Positions 25,610 through 33,727 of a DNA stretch of 64,000 nt are shown piece after piece. The first letter of the stretch is position 1. The number at the start of each line of letters is the position of its first letter. Under the pieces are notes generated by a model. It was not told where the DNA came from. It searched no databases and saw nothing but the letters and a program-made list of their open reading frames with translations. Origin of the DNA: Algoriphagus sp. Its GTDB lineage: Bacteria; Bacteroidota; Bacteroidia; Cytophagales; Cyclobacteriaceae. The DNA lies in contig JAQSDM010000005.1 of the NCBI GenBank assembly GCA_029945945.1, forward strand, positions 893,353 through 957,352, read 5' to 3'. A program made the position numbers and the translations under genes.

Positions 25610-26191
25610 TTAAGCGAATAAAGCTTCCTGAATTAAGCGAAGACTTTGTGAGGAAAAAGAGAGTAGAAGGGCGGATTTTTGGCCTTTTTCAGACATTTTA
25701 GCCCAGGTTTTTTTGAGGATATCTTTGACCTTTTCAGGCTCATGTTTGTCGACAAATTCTTCAAAGTAGTTTTCCAGAAATACAAGGCAAATGACATCTT
25801 CCAAAGCTTGGGTTTCGGAGTCTGATTTCAGTTGTTTCTTCCGGATCAGGAATTTGACTTTTGAAATAAACTCCTCTTCATATCCCGCTTCGACAAGCAA
25901 TGCCCCGGCGATTTCGGCATGCATTTTCTTCAATTCTTCCCTCCAAATCAGATAGCCTGTCCGATCCATCGGGTAGTCTGATCGGGGGATTTTCCACCTG
26001 CCAATATGCTGAGCACGGACGGCAATTTTCAAATGTTCGGAAGCATCAGGAGCAAACTCCACCAGCTTCTTTGTCATTCGTTGGGAATAGAGTAATTCTT
26101 TGGGAATCTCCCTTCCTTCAAACACTTCGGTAACAGGGTCTTCTGTGTTGATTTGGTCGATTAGCTGGATTGCTTTGTCGAATCGGTTCAT
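25610..26191 (-). CDS. DUF4202 family protein of the nitrite reductase operon
   Basis: I start at MNRFDKAIQLIDQIN (26191), which leaves a 10-base gap to nirD; the longer frame would overlap nirD. The 193-residue product matches the DUF4202 pattern: LIDQINTEDPVTEVFEGREIPKE split over residues 8-30, YSQRMTKKLVEFAPDASEHLKIAVRAQHIGRW-type helices with the H-x12-H spacing (about 35-70), and RTGYLIWREELKKMHAE (about 80-96). The conserved histidines suggest an HD-like metal site. The family often accompanies nitrogen-assimilation genes, but its reaction is not known to me. The operon position between nirD and the sensor kinase points to nitrite reduction or its control. Confidence 0.85.
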   Translation of the reverse strand: MNRFDKAIQLIDQINTEDPVTEVFEGREIPKELLYSQRMTKKLVEFAPDASEHLKIAVRAQHIGRWKIPRSDYPMDRTGYLIWREELKKMHAEIAGALLVEAGYEEEFISKVKFLIRKKQLKSDSETQALEDVICLVFLENYFEEFVDKHEPEKVKDILKKTWAKMSEKGQKSALLLSFSSQSLRLIQEALFA

Positions 26192-26201
26192 TAGGGATGG
26201 A

Positions 26202-26579
26202 TTAATCGCCAAATCCAATATATACATTTCCGGCCTCAATTTTGACCGGATAGGTGGCGATGCTGTATTCCTCACCATTGAGGTTGGTTCCGTCTTCCAG
26301 CGAAAAGGTCTTCTTGTGAATAGGGCAGGCGACCTTCGGAATTCCCTGTGAATCGCCGATCATTCCTCGGGAAATAACCATTTCCATTTTATGTGGGCAG
26401 AGATTTTGGCAGGCATACCACTTGTCGGTTCGGGCAAAATGATAGACTGCAATTTGCCTGGAATTGTGCCGGATACAGGCACCTGCATTCTCCGGAAAAT
26501 CATTTACAGCGCCAACTCTTACCCAGGAAATAACCTCTTCAGAATTGACGGTTTGATATAGACTTACTATTTCTTCCAT
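26202..26579 (-). CDS. nirD: Nitrite reductase (NADH) small subunit NirD, Rieske-type
   Basis: The 125-residue protein is a small Rieske-fold subunit with CPHKMEMV (about 60-67) and, after about 20 residues, CPIHKKTF (about 83-90), so the CxH...CxxH set for a [2Fe-2S] cluster is intact. The end YPVKIEAGNVYIGF is the usual last strand pair. It partners NirB in cytoplasmic reduction of nitrite to ammonium. The gene lies 17 bases after nirB and 10 bases before the DUF4202 gene, in one operon. Confidence 0.94.
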   Translation of the reverse strand: MEEIVSLYQTVNSEEVISWVRVGAVNDFPENAGACIRHNSRQIAVYHFARTDKWYACQNLCPHKMEMVISRGMIGDSQGIPKVACPIHKKTFSLEDGTNLNGEEYSIATYPVKIEAGNVYIGFGD

Positions 26580-26596
26580 GATTGTAGCAAATTGTA

Positions 26597-29107
26597 TTAC
26601 CAGGGTTTAGGCATTTTTTGTTCGCGAAGAGGTACAAAAACCAATTGATCATCCGATTCTTCGGTGTTGACAAAAGGTCTGAACCGCTTCATCATCTCAG
26701 GATCTTCGATCGCTTCTTTCCATTCGCAGGCATATTTTTCGACCAGACCATCCATTTCTTTTTCAAATTCCTCGGCCATTCCCAGACAATCTTCGACAAC
26801 CACTTTTTTCAAATATTCAATTCCTCCATCCAGTTTTTCCAACCATGGGGCGGTTCGCATCAGAGGAGCGGCTGTGCGGATGTAGTAGATCAGAAACCGA
26901 TCCAGGAATTTGATACAGGTATCATCGTCCAATTGGGAAGCGAGAAGGATCGCGTGTTTTGGAGTTGCGCCGCCGTTGCCACAGACGTAGAGATTCCAGC
27001 CGCCCTCGACCGCGATCACTCCAAAGTCTTTGCCTCTTGCTTCGGCACATTCGCGGATGCATCCTGATACTCCGCCTTTCAATTTATGCGGAGAACGAAG
27101 TCCCTTGTAGCGCTCCTCGATTCGGATCGCGAAGCTCACGCTGTCGTGCATTCCAAATCGGCACCAGGTCGAGCCGACACAACTTTTGACAGTTCGAAGA
27201 GATTTGCCATAGGCATGTCCGCTCTCAAATCCGGCATCGATTAATTCTTTCCAGATCAACGGCAACTCATTCAACTGAGCTCCAAAAAGGTCGATTCTTT
27301 GTCCTCCTGTGATCTTGGTGTATAAGTCGTATTTCTTGGCTACTTGTCCCAATACCACCAATTTTTCTGGAGTGATTTCTCCTCCGGCAACTCTCGGAAC
27401 TACCGAATAGGTGCCATTTCGCTGGATATTGGCCAGAAATCGATCGTTAGAATCCTGGATGGCAACCTGCTTATTGGCGGTTTCCATGAAGATACTGGCG
27501 AAAATGGAAGCCATCACAGGCTTGCAGATTTCACAGCCATGACCTTTTCCAAATGTATCAAGCGCCTCGTCGTAGCCGGATGTATTGTTTAATTTGACCA
27601 GATCGAAAAGCTCCTGTCTGCTGAAATCGAAATGCTCACAAATAGATTCTTTGACTGTTCTTCCCAGAGATTTGAGCGTTTCATTGACCAAATCCACGAC
27701 CATCGGCTTGCAACCACCACAGCAACTTGAGGCTTTGGTTTGCTTGATCACTTCTTTCAGATCGGAGCAAGCGCCGCTTTGAATGGCTCCGCAAATGGTT
27801 CCTTTGTTGACCGATTCGCAGGAGCAGATTTGAGCCGTGTCAGGGAGATCCATCGCAGAGCCAAAGGAGCTTTTTCCTTCTCCGCCGCGCTGACCGAGAA
27901 TAAGGTCTTCGGCATTTTCCGGCAACTTCAAGCCGTTTATATAGAGTTGGAAAAGTGAATTATAATCAGATGCATCACCTACTAAAATTCCACCCAACAG
28001 CTTGCTTCCGTCTTTTGAAATATTGATTCTCTTGTAAATTCCCCGTTGCTTGTTTTCGTAGCGGATCGCTGTTGTCTCTTCCGTTTCAATAAACGGATCT
28101 CCGAAAGAGGCAACTTCAGTGCCTACGAGCTTTAGCTGAGTAGACATGTCAATCGAAGGGCTCATCAGTTTTTCTCCACCCATGATTTGATCCACAGCCA
28201 CTGCAGCCATCTCATATCCGGGAGCAACCAACCCGTAAATGTTTTGATTGTATAGGGCAACTTCACCGATTGCATAAATAGAAGGGTCAGAAGTCTCCAT
28301 CTTATTGTTGACAATCACTCCGCCTCGCTCTCCTGTCCTGATTCCTGATTTTACGGCCAATTCATCTCTCGGGCGAATGCCGGCAGAAATGACCAGCATA
28401 TCGATTTGAAGGGAAGTTCCATCGGTAAACTCAATCTGCTCGATCCCATCTTCGCCCAGAATTTCCTTTGAGTTTTTGCCCAAATGGATCTTCAATCCCA
28501 GACTTTCTATTTTGGACTGAAGAAGATCACTTCCTGATTGATCGAGTTGTCTTGGCATTAATCGCGGAGCAAACTCGATTACCTGGGTATTCATTCCCAG
28601 TTCTTTGGTCGCATTTGCAGCTTCCAATCCCAGCAAACCTCCTCCCAAAATTGCGGCATTGAAACGTCCTTTTTCCTTGAGTTTGGAGGCGTAGTTTTGG
28701 ATTGCTTCCAGATCCTCAATAGTTCTGTAGATGAATACGCCCGGCTTGTCGACGCCTTTTAAAGCAGGGACGAAAGGGGAGGAACCTGTAGCCAGAATCA
28801 GGTAATCGTACTCGTAGGATTCATTTTTATGAGTAAAGACTTTCTTGGCTTCTGTGTCGATAAATGAAATAAGCTCAGAAGTCTGAAGTAGAATTTTGTT
28901 TTCCTGATACCAGTTCAAAGGAGCTAAAAGTAACTGATCTGCTGACTCCAAACTGAAATACTCACTCAGATGCACCCGATCATACGCAGGTCTGAGTTCC
29001 TCTCCGAAAACCAATACCTCAAACTGATCACGATTTGGGTGGTTTACCAGTTTTTCGCAAAACTTGAAACCGACCATTCCATTACCCACCACGATTATCT
29101 TTTTCAT
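26597..29107 (-). CDS. nirB: Nitrite reductase (NADH) large subunit NirB
   Basis: The 836-residue enzyme reduces nitrite to ammonium with NADH. Residues 1 to about 400 form the FAD/NAD domain (VVGNGMVGFKFCEKL, ILATGSSPFVPAL, AAILGGGLLGLEAANA). A BFD-like [2Fe-2S] domain follows (about 425-475, ICSCESVNKG to SCCGGCKP). The C-terminal sirohaem/4Fe-4S reductase domain carries CVGSTWC near 642 and GCIRECAEARG near 682, which are the C-x5-C and C-x3-C cluster ligands. The length and domain order are those of standard NirB. It is the first gene of a nirB-nirD-DUF4202-kinase transcription unit, driven from a promoter with two TACGTATTTA copies. Confidence 0.97.
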   Translation of the reverse strand: MKKIIVVGNGMVGFKFCEKLVNHPNRDQFEVLVFGEELRPAYDRVHLSEYFSLESADQLLLAPLNWYQENKILLQTSELISFIDTEAKKVFTHKNESYEYDYLILATGSSPFVPALKGVDKPGVFIYRTIEDLEAIQNYASKLKEKGRFNAAILGGGLLGLEAANATKELGMNTQVIEFAPRLMPRQLDQSGSDLLQSKIESLGLKIHLGKNSKEILGEDGIEQIEFTDGTSLQIDMLVISAGIRPRDELAVKSGIRTGERGGVIVNNKMETSDPSIYAIGEVALYNQNIYGLVAPGYEMAAVAVDQIMGGEKLMSPSIDMSTQLKLVGTEVASFGDPFIETEETTAIRYENKQRGIYKRINISKDGSKLLGGILVGDASDYNSLFQLYINGLKLPENAEDLILGQRGGEGKSSFGSAMDLPDTAQICSCESVNKGTICGAIQSGACSDLKEVIKQTKASSCCGGCKPMVVDLVNETLKSLGRTVKESICEHFDFSRQELFDLVKLNNTSGYDEALDTFGKGHGCEICKPVMASIFASIFMETANKQVAIQDSNDRFLANIQRNGTYSVVPRVAGGEITPEKLVVLGQVAKKYDLYTKITGGQRIDLFGAQLNELPLIWKELIDAGFESGHAYGKSLRTVKSCVGSTWCRFGMHDSVSFAIRIEERYKGLRSPHKLKGGVSGCIRECAEARGKDFGVIAVEGGWNLYVCGNGGATPKHAILLASQLDDDTCIKFLDRFLIYYIRTAAPLMRTAPWLEKLDGGIEYLKKVVVEDCLGMAEEFEKEMDGLVEKYACEWKEAIEDPEMMKRFRPFVNTEESDDQLVFVPLREQKMPKPW

Positions 29108-29110
29108 AGC

Positions 29111-29152
29111 TACGTATTTATATCAGTAAATATAAGTAATAATACGTATTTA
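29111..29152. promoter_or_regulatory. Direct repeat TACGTATTTA before nirB
   Basis: Two exact copies of TACGTATTTA begin at 29111 and 29143. They are 32 bases apart, close to three helical turns, so bound dimers would face the same side of the DNA. They are immediately upstream of the nirB start codon, which is on the minus strand. Confidence 0.65.
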
Positions 29153-29446
29153 AAAACAAAAATGTAAAAAATGGATAAATTTTCCTAAGTAAATTTAGGT
29201 GAGCATGGAGGGTATTAAGTGGATTATCAGGCTTTAAAAGAATTTTCTGAGGTGAAATGGAGAGGTGAAATTAAAAAGTACTTAAGTATTTGTTGGGATG
29301 GAAGTTGAGTAGTTGGATGCTCGGAGAATAAACTATCCCTAATAAAATTCAACAGTCATTAAAGAATTCCCTAATTAGGAAGCCATTTTTGTCCAGCAGA
29401 TTTCAAATAATAACCAATTTGTGTGAAAATAGTGTGCAAATAAAAA
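29153..29446. other. Non-coding spacer between nirB and the tRNA gene
   Basis: These roughly 290 bases are A/T-rich and have many stops in all frames. I see no gene. They would contain the nirB core promoter beyond the direct repeat and the end of the tRNA transcript. Confidence 0.5.
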
Positions 29447-29477
29447 AGCCACTCAGAGAAATTTCTCTTAAGTGGCT
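29447..29477 (-). terminator. Terminator after the tRNA gene
   Basis: AGCCACT and AGTGGCT flank an inner self-complementary AGAGAAATTTCTCT, giving a long hairpin. On the minus strand it is followed by TTTTTTA, 10 bases past the tRNA 3' end. Confidence 0.8.
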
Positions 29478-29487
29478 GATTTTTTCG

Positions 29488-29561
29488 TGGGCCCACTTGG
29501 AATCGAACCAAGCACCTACTGATTATGAGTCAGTTGCTCTAACCGAATGAGCTATAGGCCC
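29488..29561 (-). tRNA. tRNA with CAU anticodon (Met or lysidine-modified Ile2)
   Basis: The minus strand folds into a full cloverleaf: acceptor GGGCCTA / TGGGCCC with one G-U pair, D-stem GCTC/GAGC, anticodon stem ACTGA/TCAGT with loop CTCATAA, and T-stem CTTGG/CCAAG with loop TTCGATT. It is 74 nt including discriminator A, and CCA is not encoded. A CAU anticodon could read AUG as elongator Met or, after TilS modification, AUA as Ile. I cannot decide which from sequence alone; an initiator is unlikely because the acceptor starts with a G-C pair. Confidence 0.93.
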
Positions 29562-29659
29562 GCACCGCACTTCAGTTTTCAGCTTTGATTAGCTCCAAAC
29601 CTTGGTTTTGGGAGTGCAATGTTACATATTTGAAGGGATATTCACAACCAATCTTTCGA

Positions 29660-30289
29660 ATGAAAAATGCTCTTGATGCCGATTTTTTGATTTTTGACCT
29701 CGGCAATGTGATCATTGATATTGACTACCAAAATTCACTCCGGTTGATCCGAAACCAGGTGTCCGAGCATCTTCAGGATCGGGTAACCGGCTTTTATCTG
29801 ACTGATTTTCACAAGGATTATGAGAAGGGTTTGATCGATACTCCGACCTTTCGCAATGCTGTAAGAGGCTATTTTGAGCAGGATTGGGAGGATCAGAAAG
29901 TGGACGAATTATGGAATAGCCTGATTGGAAAAATTCCATCGGAGCGACTAGAGTTGGTGGCGAAACTTAAAACCAACTATCAGGTAGGCGTGTTGAGCAA
30001 TACCAATCAGATCCATATCGAGGCAGTGTATGATATTTTGAAGAAGGATCATGGAATGGATAATTTCGATCAGCTTTTTCACAAGGTTTTTCTAAGCCAC
30101 GAAATGGGCCTGTCCAAACCATCTGCCGAAATCTATGAGAAAATGGTTTCCGAACTCGGAACCACACCCAATCGGGTTGTCTTTTTTGACGACCTGGAAG
30201 CCAACGTAAAAGGTGCTGCAAGAGTGGGAATCCAGGCGGTTCATGTGACCGGGCCTGAAGTGATTTTCGATTATTTAAGGCATGCATAG
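29660..30289 (+). CDS. HAD family hydrolase
   Basis: I start at the ATG at 29660 (MKNALDADFLIFDLGNVIID), because the 25 codons upstream are not HAD-like and run into the tRNA flank. The 209-residue protein has motif I FDLGNVIID (the canonical second Asp is replaced by Asn, as in the GNVI subgroup), motif II GVLSNTN, a lysine in LSKPSAEIYEKM, and motif IV VVFFDDLEANVKGA. It belongs to the subfamily of the epoxide-hydrolase N-terminal phosphatase and YihX-type alpha-D-glucose-1-phosphatase. It probably dephosphorylates a sugar phosphate. It overlaps the M50 protease gene by 8 bases. Confidence 0.88.
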   Translation: MKNALDADFLIFDLGNVIIDIDYQNSLRLIRNQVSEHLQDRVTGFYLTDFHKDYEKGLIDTPTFRNAVRGYFEQDWEDQKVDELWNSLIGKIPSERLELVAKLKTNYQVGVLSNTNQIHIEAVYDILKKDHGMDNFDQLFHKVFLSHEMGLSKPSAEIYEKMVSELGTTPNRVVFFDDLEANVKGAARVGIQAVHVTGPEVIFDYLRHA

Positions 30290-31391
30290 TACGAAGGAAT
30301 ACCTCATCCACGGTCTCTTATTTATTCTTACTCTTATTACAGCAACATTAGCCGGTGGTGAATGGATTTTTGGCAAATCCGTGATTGGTTCTGGAGATAG
30401 TTTCCTGACTTGGGAGTTCTTCTGGAAATCAACCGCCTTTTCGATTCCCTTTATCGGGATTTTGCTGATTCATGAGTTGGGGCACTTTTTCACTTCCATG
30501 TATCACAAGGTCAAATGCTCGCTTCCTTTCTTTATTCCTGTTTGGTTGGGTTTTATCGGAGCTCCTTCCATCGGGACTTTCGGGGCCGTCATTCGGATGA
30601 AAGGCTTTGTCAATTCCCGGATTAAGTTTTTTGACATCGGGGTGGCCGGTCCGTTGGCTGGTTTTGTGATTGCCTTGGGTGTTTTGACCTATGGATTTAC
30701 CAATCTTCCTCCTGCGGAATATATCTACGGTGTTCATCCCGAATATGCCGATCCTGATTTTAAGGGTTATGGTGAGGATGTGTTGGATTTTGAATTGGGC
30801 AAAAATCTACTCTTCTCCGGCATGTCTGCCTTGTTAGCAGATCCGGAAAGAATGCCTGCTATGTCGGAAATCATCCACTATCCGTTCCTGTTTGCCGGAT
30901 ATTTAGCCTTGTTCTTTACTGCGCTTAATCTGCTCCCGATCGGGCAATTGGATGGAGGGCACGTGATTTTCGGATTGTTTCCAAAGCATCACCGCCAGAT
31001 TTCTCTTATTGCTTTCACCTTGTTTTTGGGCTATGCAGGTGTGGGTATGATCTCACCGTTTCAACCCATGAGTGAGCTGATCTTTAGCTTGCCACTCTAC
31101 ATTGGTTTCCTGTATATCAGCTATTCAAGTTCGGGGCTATCGCAAAAAAACAAATTGACAATTATCCTTTCGCTTGCGGCTTCCCAATATGCACTTGCAT
31201 TTTTCAAACCGGAATGGGAGGGCTACCAAGGCTGGTTGTTCTTCGGATTTTTACTCGGTCGGGTGATGGGAGTGAGGCATCCGGAAGTGTCGGGACTCAG
31301 GGAATTGGATGGTAAAAGGAAGGTAATTGGCTGGATCGCGATTTTGATTTTCGCTTTATGCTTTTCTCCAAAGCCCTTTATTTTCGCATAA
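30282..31391 (+). CDS. M50-family membrane metalloprotease (site-2 protease type)
   Basis: The 369-residue protein has about seven membrane helices. The zinc motif HELGH lies in helix 2 (H64, E65, H68). The third ligand motif, NLLPIGQLDGGHVIFG, lies near residue 213-228. Both are the marks of intramembrane site-2 proteases, which cut membrane-bound anti-sigma factors or other helices. It lacks PDZ domains and resembles the small-loop, S2P-like plant/bacterial group. Translational coupling with the HAD gene (8-base overlap) suggests co-expression. The substrate is unknown. Confidence 0.88.
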   Translation: MHSTKEYLIHGLLFILTLITATLAGGEWIFGKSVIGSGDSFLTWEFFWKSTAFSIPFIGILLIHELGHFFTSMYHKVKCSLPFFIPVWLGFIGAPSIGTFGAVIRMKGFVNSRIKFFDIGVAGPLAGFVIALGVLTYGFTNLPPAEYIYGVHPEYADPDFKGYGEDVLDFELGKNLLFSGMSALLADPERMPAMSEIIHYPFLFAGYLALFFTALNLLPIGQLDGGHVIFGLFPKHHRQISLIAFTLFLGYAGVGMISPFQPMSELIFSLPLYIGFLYISYSSSGLSQKNKLTIILSLAASQYALAFFKPEWEGYQGWLFFGFLLGRVMGVRHPEVSGLRELDGKRKVIGWIAILIFALCFSPKPFIFA

Positions 31392-31395
31392 AAAA

Positions 31396-31411
31396 ACTCC
31401 CCGAAGGGAGT
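31396..31411 (-). terminator. Terminator hairpin with a minus-strand T-tract
   Basis: ACTCCC and GGGAGT pair around the loop CGAA (read as the stable TTCG tetraloop on the minus strand), followed on that strand by six to seven Ts. It sits just past the M50 stop codon but points to minus-strand transcripts coming from the rhodanese gene. Confidence 0.75.
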
Positions 31412-31449
31412 CTGAATTAAACCTGGCTATGCATTAGGATTCGTAAAGA

Positions 31450-31557
31450 GGGCTTAAAGTGTAAAAAAATCAGCCACTTTGGAAATCGAGTCGTAGCAAC
31501 GCTACGGTGAGATTGAAAAGTGGAGCGAAGCGACTTATTTTGAAGCAGTTTAAGTCC
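31450..31557. repeat. Nested inverted repeat (REP-like element)
   Basis: Three nested arm pairs share one centre: outer GGGCTTAAA (31450-31458) with TTTAAGTCC (31549-31557, one mismatch), middle CCACTTT (31474-31480) with AAAGTGG (31517-31523), and inner CGTAGC with GCTACG (31492-31506, 3-nt loop). The spacer between the M50 and rhodanese genes contains no gene, so this 108-base unit could be a mobile hairpin element moved by a RAYT-type transposase, or a structured RNA. I see no second copy in this window. Confidence 0.55.
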
Positions 31558-31586
31558 GTAGTAGATTTTCTAATGGATATTTCAGG

Positions 31587-31883
31587 TTAAAGGCTTCTGT
31601 AAGCTAAGATTCCACCCAGCACATTGCGGACCTTAGAATATCCTTTGGATTCAAGGAATTTCTTAGCATTTCCGCTTCTTGCTCCGGATCTGCAGTGTAC
31701 GATGATTTCCTGATCTTTATATCGCTCCAGTTCATCTAATCTTCCAGGCAGATCTCCCAACGGGATGTTAATTGCTCCCAGGTTATCGTCTTCGTATTCC
31801 CAATCTTCGCGAACATCGAGGAAAACGAATTTTTCATTATTATCCAATCTGGATTTCAGGTCTTCTACAGTTATGTCTTCCAT
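31587..31883 (-). CDS. Single-domain rhodanese-like protein
   Basis: The 98-residue cytoplasmic protein is one rhodanese domain: FVFLDVREDWEYEDDNLGAI (about 19-38), then the active-site loop VHCRSGARSG with C64, and the last helix FLESKGYSKVRNVLGGI. It may transfer sulfur or act as a sulfur carrier, like PspE or GlpE. It is the last gene of a minus-strand unit with the T9SS protein (3-base gap) and the PASTA protein. Confidence 0.92.
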   Translation of the reverse strand: MEDITVEDLKSRLDNNEKFVFLDVREDWEYEDDNLGAINIPLGDLPGRLDELERYKDQEIIVHCRSGARSGNAKKFLESKGYSKVRNVLGGILAYRSL

Positions 31884-31886
31884 GTG

Positions 31887-33722
31887 TTATTTGACTAATA
31901 TTCTGAATGATTCCGGTCCGGCTTCGGTGACTAAATTCAAGACATAAATGCCGGGCTTATTGCTGATAAAATTAACAATTTCTCCTTGGGAAGTGAATTC
32001 GCGCTGTGGAAAAATCTCCCTTCCAAAAGAATCGAAAATTCTCAATTGACTGAATTTGCCTTCAACATTTAAAATCCCTTGGGTTGGGTTGGGATAAATT
32101 CGAAATGAGTTTTGGGGAAGTGCGCTCTCTTCGAATGGCTCTGCTATACTCACGTGTGGCCGGATCATAAGTGAACCGGTGACTTCTTCATTTTGAGCCC
32201 AGGCACCTGCGACATTGTAGAAAATCTTGTCGCCCTGATCGTTTGATTTGTCCAGTCCTACGTGGATAAAATCATCCGTGAATTGAGTGAAACCAATGTA
32301 AAACTCGCCGCTCACACGGATATTGGTATCCAATGAAAAGAACAGAAAATCCTCACCGGCAGCAGGATATGCGATAAGTTCTTGTCTTGTAAAGATGGGG
32401 TCTTTGTCTAAATCCTCCCAAACCATGATGTCAATCGCCTGATCGATTTGGTTTGGATTGGTGAAATTGATGGAAATTCCTTTCAAAAAAACTTCCTCAG
32501 GAGAGTCATATTTGACTGCCAGCATTCCGGATCGTTGATTGATTCCGGCCGCATAATCAGCGGAACCATTGTCGTAGGCAAAGAAATCTAAAAGCGGAAA
32601 TAAGGTTGACACAGAGTCATTGAGCTTGTAATTGACACTTTCGAAGAAAGTGGTATCACCCTGATTCACCACATAAAGTGGCTTATCTCCCGATGTAAGT
32701 GAGGTGGTGATCTTTAAGATTGTTTCAGCCGTTGGAACAGCCAGTTCAGAAAATTCTCTGCTTTGAAATACCCTTCTTTCTAACGCGTTTGGAACAGGAT
32801 TGAATGGCGTATTCGAATTGATAGGGATTATCAATCCGGTGTCAGTTTCTTCGATCTGAATCGAATATTCCATTGCCCGGAATCTGTTTTCCAGGTTTAA
32901 AAATTCGTTTTGGATCAATGACCAGTTTTCGGTTTGATTTCCTTCAAGAAGCTCCTGTGGAAAGGCACCAAAGTCTCCCAATCTTAGGTTGTTGATGCGG
33001 GTAAGACTCCGGTCTGGATAAGTCAGATTACTTTCAGATCTTTTGGTATTGAGATAGACATAATCAATCAGCCAGCTGTCGAAAGGACCGGATTTTCTTC
33101 CGTCGGAAACAAATCGAAATTGAAAGGCTGCGTGTTGCCACTGAGGAAGAATTTTGATTATTTCCTGTTTGAATGTCTCCCGGTTAGTATAGTCTCCGCC
33201 TTGTTTTCTCCAGATTGGGACCCAGTTTCCTTCTTCATTTAATATTTCGAGTGACAACCGATCGTTTTCATCAGGAAGTTCAGCTCTTCCTCCGGCTTGC
33301 CAAAAAAAGCTTAGAAATAAGGATTCATTTTCAATGACTGGGATTGCGCTGAGATCGAAAGGTTTCGAAATCAGGGAATCAGAATCGCCCTGATCCTGAA
33401 TAGAAAATGAATAGGGTTTTCCATTTCCATCTACGCCATCGAGGAGAATCATCCCAATAGAAGGTGCATTCAGGCCAATAGTTTCGGTATAGGAACCTCC
33501 CTGAACAATCCATTTCAACGTATCGATTCCAGTGGAAAAATCATCCCAAAATGGAATTTGGTTGATGTTTTGGGTTCTTGCTCCGAGAAGATCCGATCCG
33601 TTTGGAACATATTTCTGGGAAGGAACAGGAGCAAATTCCACAAACTGAGCCCGCGCAACAAAGGACAGTGTGAGTAGTAAACTCACTCCCAGCCAGCGGA
33701 CCATGTGGAGATTTCTAGGCAT
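31887..33722 (-). CDS. Secreted protein with a T9SS type A sorting domain
   Basis: The 611-residue protein has a signal peptide (WLGVSLLLTLSFVARAQ); the start could also be the methionine six codons later. The middle consists of jelly-roll-like beta domains (QIPFWDDFSTGIDTLKW, AAFQFRFVSDGRKSGPFDSW), reminiscent of MAM or lectin folds. The last 80 residues form a type IX secretion sorting domain: FRIYPNPTQGILNVEG, then LRIFDSFGREI and GIYVLNL. The product should be exported across the outer membrane and attached to the surface. No catalytic motif is visible. The gene is 5 bases after the PASTA gene, so the two are co-transcribed. Confidence 0.88.
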   Translation of the reverse strand: MPRNLHMVRWLGVSLLLTLSFVARAQFVEFAPVPSQKYVPNGSDLLGARTQNINQIPFWDDFSTGIDTLKWIVQGGSYTETIGLNAPSIGMILLDGVDGNGKPYSFSIQDQGDSDSLISKPFDLSAIPVIENESLFLSFFWQAGGRAELPDENDRLSLEILNEEGNWVPIWRKQGGDYTNRETFKQEIIKILPQWQHAAFQFRFVSDGRKSGPFDSWLIDYVYLNTKRSESNLTYPDRSLTRINNLRLGDFGAFPQELLEGNQTENWSLIQNEFLNLENRFRAMEYSIQIEETDTGLIIPINSNTPFNPVPNALERRVFQSREFSELAVPTAETILKITTSLTSGDKPLYVVNQGDTTFFESVNYKLNDSVSTLFPLLDFFAYDNGSADYAAGINQRSGMLAVKYDSPEEVFLKGISINFTNPNQIDQAIDIMVWEDLDKDPIFTRQELIAYPAAGEDFLFFSLDTNIRVSGEFYIGFTQFTDDFIHVGLDKSNDQGDKIFYNVAGAWAQNEEVTGSLMIRPHVSIAEPFEESALPQNSFRIYPNPTQGILNVEGKFSQLRIFDSFGREIFPQREFTSQGEIVNFISNKPGIYVLNLVTEAGPESFRILVK

Positions 33723-33727
33723 TTAAC

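Noticed and set aside
26618..27067. 149-codon plus-strand ORF within nirB
   Set aside because: It is antisense to the conserved sirohaem domain of NirB and has no recognisable motif.
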